64,000 nucleotides of DNA. Origin: Pempheris klunzingeri. Lineage: Eukaryota > Chordata > Actinopteri > Acropomatiformes > Pempheridae. Position numbers and translations under genes: made by a program. The notes beneath the pieces are model-generated. The model saw only the letters and a list, made by a program, of their open reading frames with translations, had not been told where the DNA came from and ran no database searches. Below, piece after piece: positions 59,587 to 64,000 of this stretch (within the stretch, counting starts at the first letter, position 1; each line of letters begins with the position of its first letter). The DNA is taken from positions 12,123,721 to 12,187,720 of the forward strand of contig NC_092027.1 of NCBI RefSeq assembly GCF_042242105.1, read 5' to 3'.

Positions 59587-62500
59587 ATGAACACGGACGT
59601 GGAATTTCACATCAGGCAGAATTATCCGTGGAACAAGCTACCAGCTAATGTCAAACAGGTACCGTGTTTTAACATCTCCACGGGGCAGGGAGAGAGGGGA
59701 GAGCCTCTGGGTCCTGGAGGGGGGAGGGAGGTGAGCCTGTCAATGTCACCGCGGGGCTCTCCAGTCTCAGCTGTCACAAGGTCCCACGACTCGCTGCTCA
59801 GCTCCTCTGCAGAGGTTTCAGCCATCAGCCGGAGCCATAGCTGACCATCATTACATTACAGCCATTGAGGCTCCGCTGCCTCTGCTCAACTTCACTGGCA
59901 TCACATGACTGAGTGTTTGAGAGGTGGCGCCACATGATTTCTACCGCGTGGATGTCACCTGTTTCACACCTTTGTGCACAATGAGTAATAGACATGCAAA
60001 CAATATGAAGGTTGTTTGACTATTAATAGTCTGCATACATCCCTCCTCCTGCGTACATGTCGTGGTGTGATGCTGTCTGAGCTGCCTGTATCTCTGAGCA
60101 TCCTCATCACCAGTCAGAAAGAGTGGGCAGCTGAGGAACCGGACTTATTGTGTGTCAACTCTTTTGTACTATTATGATTTAAAATTTAAGGGATGCACCA
60201 AGTTCCCTGGTTTCTCTCCCTCGATACCGACCAAATGTCAGTGTTGTTTCCCCTTTTAATTTATTGTGTGTGTTTTCCACTACCTGGATGCAAGCATCAT
60301 AGGCCAGAGATTGTTGTGGCAGTATAAACTAAGTTGATGACCTGCTCTGAGAGAATGAATGAATGTGCAGTGAATTTTGTCATGACGCTGTCAAAGTGAC
60401 TCAATTTAATGTATCAGTCACATCACAGCTGATACCTGATCCACGTAATAAGGTCAGTATTGGTGCCACTACTGATCTGGTGCATCCATAGAAAATTTGT
60501 TTAGAGATGTGGACTAGTAAAGCCTTAAGGTGGGCCCTTTTACCTGAGCTTAAGGCCCTGTCTTGGGTTCTTGCTTGAAATCTAGTCCATCGTCATTGTT
60601 TTATATACTGCATTTTCCTAAATTGATGTTTGCTCAAATTACCACACAGTAAATTTGGGATCTGGAAATATTCCAGCATGGAAATATAATGCAGATTGCA
60701 CAGACAGCGGGAGGGAAGAGGGGTTAAAAGAGTCCCAGTAGCTCATTTTGCCTCCTCGCAGGTAAATCTAACTATGGTCCTCTCCTGTCTGCTGTGTTTT
60801 CCTTTCTCTGCAGAGTTTGGGAAACTCTCAGCGCGAGTATGACAAGCATGTGCTGTTGTACAGCATCCGCAACCAGCTGCGATTCCGCAATAACCTAGGT
60901 GAGCAAGTTTGTGCCTTACACAAGTACTAAACTGTGGGACGGATCATAATTAGGCGTGTGATTGAAAGTGAACAAATCCTCTTTTATAACTTGAGAATAA
61001 CAGATGTGAGTAAGTTTCTGGTCTGGTTTAATGTGTGCTCAGTCTCCAGTTTATCAGGTGCATTTCGCTATAAGGAATTCATTCTGATACAACAGATAAT
61101 TCCTACTGTCAAGATGATAGGATAAAACTTACTATTTTATTAGCTCTAGCTAGGTGTATCTAAAAGCTGTCAACTTTCAAACAAACATATTGTATCACAG
61201 TAATACTTGATCGGTACACTTGTATGTATGTGTATGAACACGTAATGCAGACTTAGTGATATTGACTGTCCTTAAGCATATTTGTCTTCAGTAACCAACA
61301 AAGTGACTACCTGTTAAATAAAATGTCATTGAAAATACCGTAGTAGTCTCTAAATAGCTGTGTAATAGTAAACACTTCAACTAATCAATTGTATTGCTAC
61401 CCTAATGACCCTCTGTAGCTTGTTCAGGATCAATACTCCTTTTTTAACCTGGATTGATCTGCCATAGATTATGTACTGTATGAACACTCACCCCTAGCTT
61501 TGACCTGACTGCTCTGTCTTTTATGAGCAGTGCGCCACGTGAGGAAGGATGAGCGCAAGTATTATGAGGAGCTGCTGAAGTACAGCCGGGACCACCTGAT
61601 GCTGTACCCCTACCACCTGTCGGACATCATGGTCAAAGGACTGCGAGTCACTCCATTCTCATATTACATAGGAATCATGGAGGTAAGCAACTTCTGCTGC
61701 ACTGCAGAGCGGAAGAGGGGAAGCTTCATTTTTTCTCCTTTATCATAATCTCACTATTAGCCTTAGCCTTAAATAGATTTTTTTCATATATATATATAAA
61801 TAAAATGCTCACACTTTTAGAAATGTTTATTCATGTAATTTGAACTGATTTGCTTAACTGCTTTGATAATTTCAAAGCTCTGGCAGAAGCTGAACCACAT
61901 TCAAGACATTTATTCAAAATCTTAAATCCAAATTTGAACTCTAAAATCAATAATAATTTTGAAAATGCTATTGAATGAATGTTATTATAAAAGCAATAAA
62001 GATATTTTAACAATAGAAATATGTTTATTCACCCATAAGCAGCTCACATTAATCAGTTCAGAAAACAAGTAACTTCATTGCTTAAATCCAAAGCTTCTTT
62101 CTGACAATCAGACCACGTATTGGCATTCTTGAGTAACCATGATTGGATCATATGAAAATAGAAACCATTGCCCAGCCCTACTCATTAAGCACCTTGTCAT
62201 ACACCAGAACATCTACCTTGGTGCACACATTGTGTGAAAGTGCTGGCTGATTGAGTAGTCTAGCGTTGTATTCTTCTGAAGCCCAAGAGAATAAGATGGT
62301 GATTTTACAGTTTCATCTGAGCTTTCACAACGATGAGCTGGGTAAACTCAAAAGCACAGAGCAGGAATTCTTATTGTGCAGCAGCAAACATTCTCTAATT
62401 GGTTTGGAAACATCCACTCACTTTTAATTTAAATTTAACAATGTCTTCAATTTTGGTGTCCCTGGAAACCTCTGCAGAAATGACAGTTTCACACAAAACC

Positions 62501-63808
62501 CCAAGACATCCAAGAGCCCATTATAAAAAGAAGGATCTAAGCTCTTCACAACCCCCTGCTATCACGTGCAATCTGTTCTTTGTTACTTGGATAATGATAA
62601 TGTGGTACACCTGAATAGATGGAAAAAAAGGTATTCCTTTGTGCAGCTACACTATTATTGTATAGTCAGTGTGTATAGAGGAGAAACCTGTGTACGCCAT
62701 TGGCTAACATGAGCGAGTCATTCACTTAAAATGAAATGTCATTTGTATCTAAAAAAAAAAAAAGAGAAACTGTTGTAACATGGCACAAACGACCTTCGCC
62801 ATAGAGTGAGTGCATTTAATTATAAGACATATACTCAGAGGATGATGTGGTATAACAGATTCTTGTTGATAGACTTGGCATCAGTCAGGCACTAGGTGTC
62901 AGTCAGTGTCTAGTGAAGCGTTGTGTACCAGCTCAGGGAGACACAGAGGAGGCATCCCAGGACAAACACACCCAGAGAAAATCTTTGCTGTTTGCTCTGC
63001 AGTCAGTTTGGCCTTGGTCTGCATGACGGCTCACTGTCTCACACTGAGTCCCTCTCTCTCTGAGACATTGACCCGCTGGTTTTTCCATGACTTCTGACAT
63101 TTTCAATTAGCTTGCAAAGACTGAGGCCATGTGTTCACACGGCTGGGAGTGTTGTTTATGAAAAGTAATCCATACTGCACGTCATAATCATTATAATCAT
63201 TATTAATCACTCTTAATGAAAATAATGCACCAGTAATTGTGTTGCCTCTGTTTTGTTGCACTTGAAACTTATTAGATATATTTATTGTTTAATTCCCTTG
63301 CATAATGCCCGCAGATTTGTTTCCATTGCGTCAGTGTGAGTGCAACCTACTAGCTAAACGCTTCCACATTTGGCATACTTCCCATTTCATCAGAACAGAT
63401 ATGACTAATAATGCCCAGTGTTATTTCTCATGTCTTAGCTTGAACAAGAATAAAGACGAACCATTTAGTTTTCAGCTCATACTTAAAAAGGATTCGCGCA
63501 CTTTCTATGCGTGCTAAACTAAACTTGACTGAGCTTTAATTGTGGCCACTAAATTGCTGAAGGCTATGTCATATTCTGATAATCCGTCTTAAGCACTTAA
63601 TGAAAATGAGGAGTAGAAATTAGCACGGCCGCCCAGATCTGCTAATCCTGTTATTAATCAGAGGCAGGGAGACACAGAGGGGGTGAGGAAAAATGAGTTT
63701 AATTCTTCTTTTCCCTGTCTCCTGACTCCTTTCTTCTTTTGCACCTCCAGGATATTATGAACAGTGAGAAGAGTTACGACTCCTTGCCCAACTTCACTGC
63801 TGCTGACT
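59587..63808 (+). CDS. fam91a1: FAM91A1, 5' part (four exons, runs off the window)
   Basis: Protein of the trans-Golgi that, with TBC1D23 and WDR11, captures endosome-derived vesicles carrying golgin-97/245. Coding exons: 59587-59658, 60814-60898, 61531-61682, 63751-63808, joining in phase to 122 codons plus one base. It begins MNTDVEFHIRQNYPWNKLPA and continues with QSLGNSQREYDKHVLLYSIR, RKDERKYYEELLKYSRDHL, YPYHLSDIMVKGLR and DIMNSEKSYDSLPNFTAADC, nearly identical to human. The last donor is GACT|GTGAGT (phase 1), so the remaining exons lie beyond 64000. No signal peptide or membrane segment. Divergent from klhl38, as in human. Confidence 0.95.
60899..63750 (+). other. fam91a1: fam91a1 introns 2 and 3
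   Basis: Intron 2 (60899-61530) and intron 3 (61683-63750) show no extra exon, repeat or RNA gene that I can recognise. A13 run at about 62752-62764. Confidence 0.6.
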
Positions 63809-64000
63809 GTGAGTTTTTGTTTTTTCTCAGTTTCCCCCGTCACTCCTACACTGTTGAAATGACTTTACTGGGGTTCTGTGTGCCTCCCACTCCTGCTCTC
63901 TTTGTGTTTCTGGTCTCTTTTTAACTTCCCTCCCAGTTCTTATTGTTAAAGGGCTGTCAGTGTATGAGGTGGTGCACCCGTTGCAGTGAAAAGATATAAA

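Noticed and set aside
59659-59844. Read-through of fam91a1 exon 1 and the opposing minus-strand frame
   Set aside because: The GTACCG donor at 59659 and the conserved exon 2 (SLGNSQREY) show it is intron.

Overview
The window is ordinary teleost fish nuclear DNA. It is AT-rich, with multi-exon vertebrate genes, long introns, many simple repeats, a Tc1-like transposon and several fragments of dispersed repeats that I recognise from fish genomes. The species cannot be fixed from the sequence. I found no prokaryotic, viral or organellar genes and no exotic multi-gene system; the most interesting signals are candidate alternative exons in spire1.

Layout, left to right. Positions 1-3400 are repeat-rich intergenic DNA. 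Positions 3400-11510 hold atp6v1c1 (+), the V-ATPase C1 stalk subunit: one non-coding exon plus 12 coding exons, rebuilt to a full 382-residue protein. Its promoter carries a CLEAR/TFEB-like site and an NRF1-like site. Positions 13206-15343 hold baalc (+), a small N-terminally lipidated neural/haematopoietic adaptor in three exons. Positions 17990-45695 hold spire1 (+), an actin nucleator of the KIND-WH2-FYVE type: 17 coding exons rebuilt to 775 residues. Its first two introns total 14.1 kb and contain a nested, internally deleted Tc1-like element. Positions 51239-53796 hold klhl38 (-), a BTB-BACK-Kelch protein: three coding exons, 583 residues. Positions 59587-63808 hold the first four coding exons of fam91a1 (+), a trans-Golgi vesicle-tethering factor, which runs off the right edge.

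The genes do not form one pathway. Their neighbourhood matches vertebrate linkage: ATP6V1C1, BAALC, KLHL38 and FAM91A1 all lie on human 8q, whereas SPIRE1 is on human 18p. KLHL38 and FAM91A1 are separated in human by ANXA13, which I do not see here. Two genes serve membrane traffic (spire1 drives actin/myosin V vesicle transport, fam91a1 captures golgin vesicles) and atp6v1c1 acidifies the same compartments, but this is shared cell biology rather than evidence of co-regulation.

Exon boundaries were placed by eye from GT/AG sites, reading-phase continuity and remembered human protein sequences. The first-exon starts, UTR limits and the start of baalc exon 2 are the least certain. Repeat family names rest on recognition, not on a database search.
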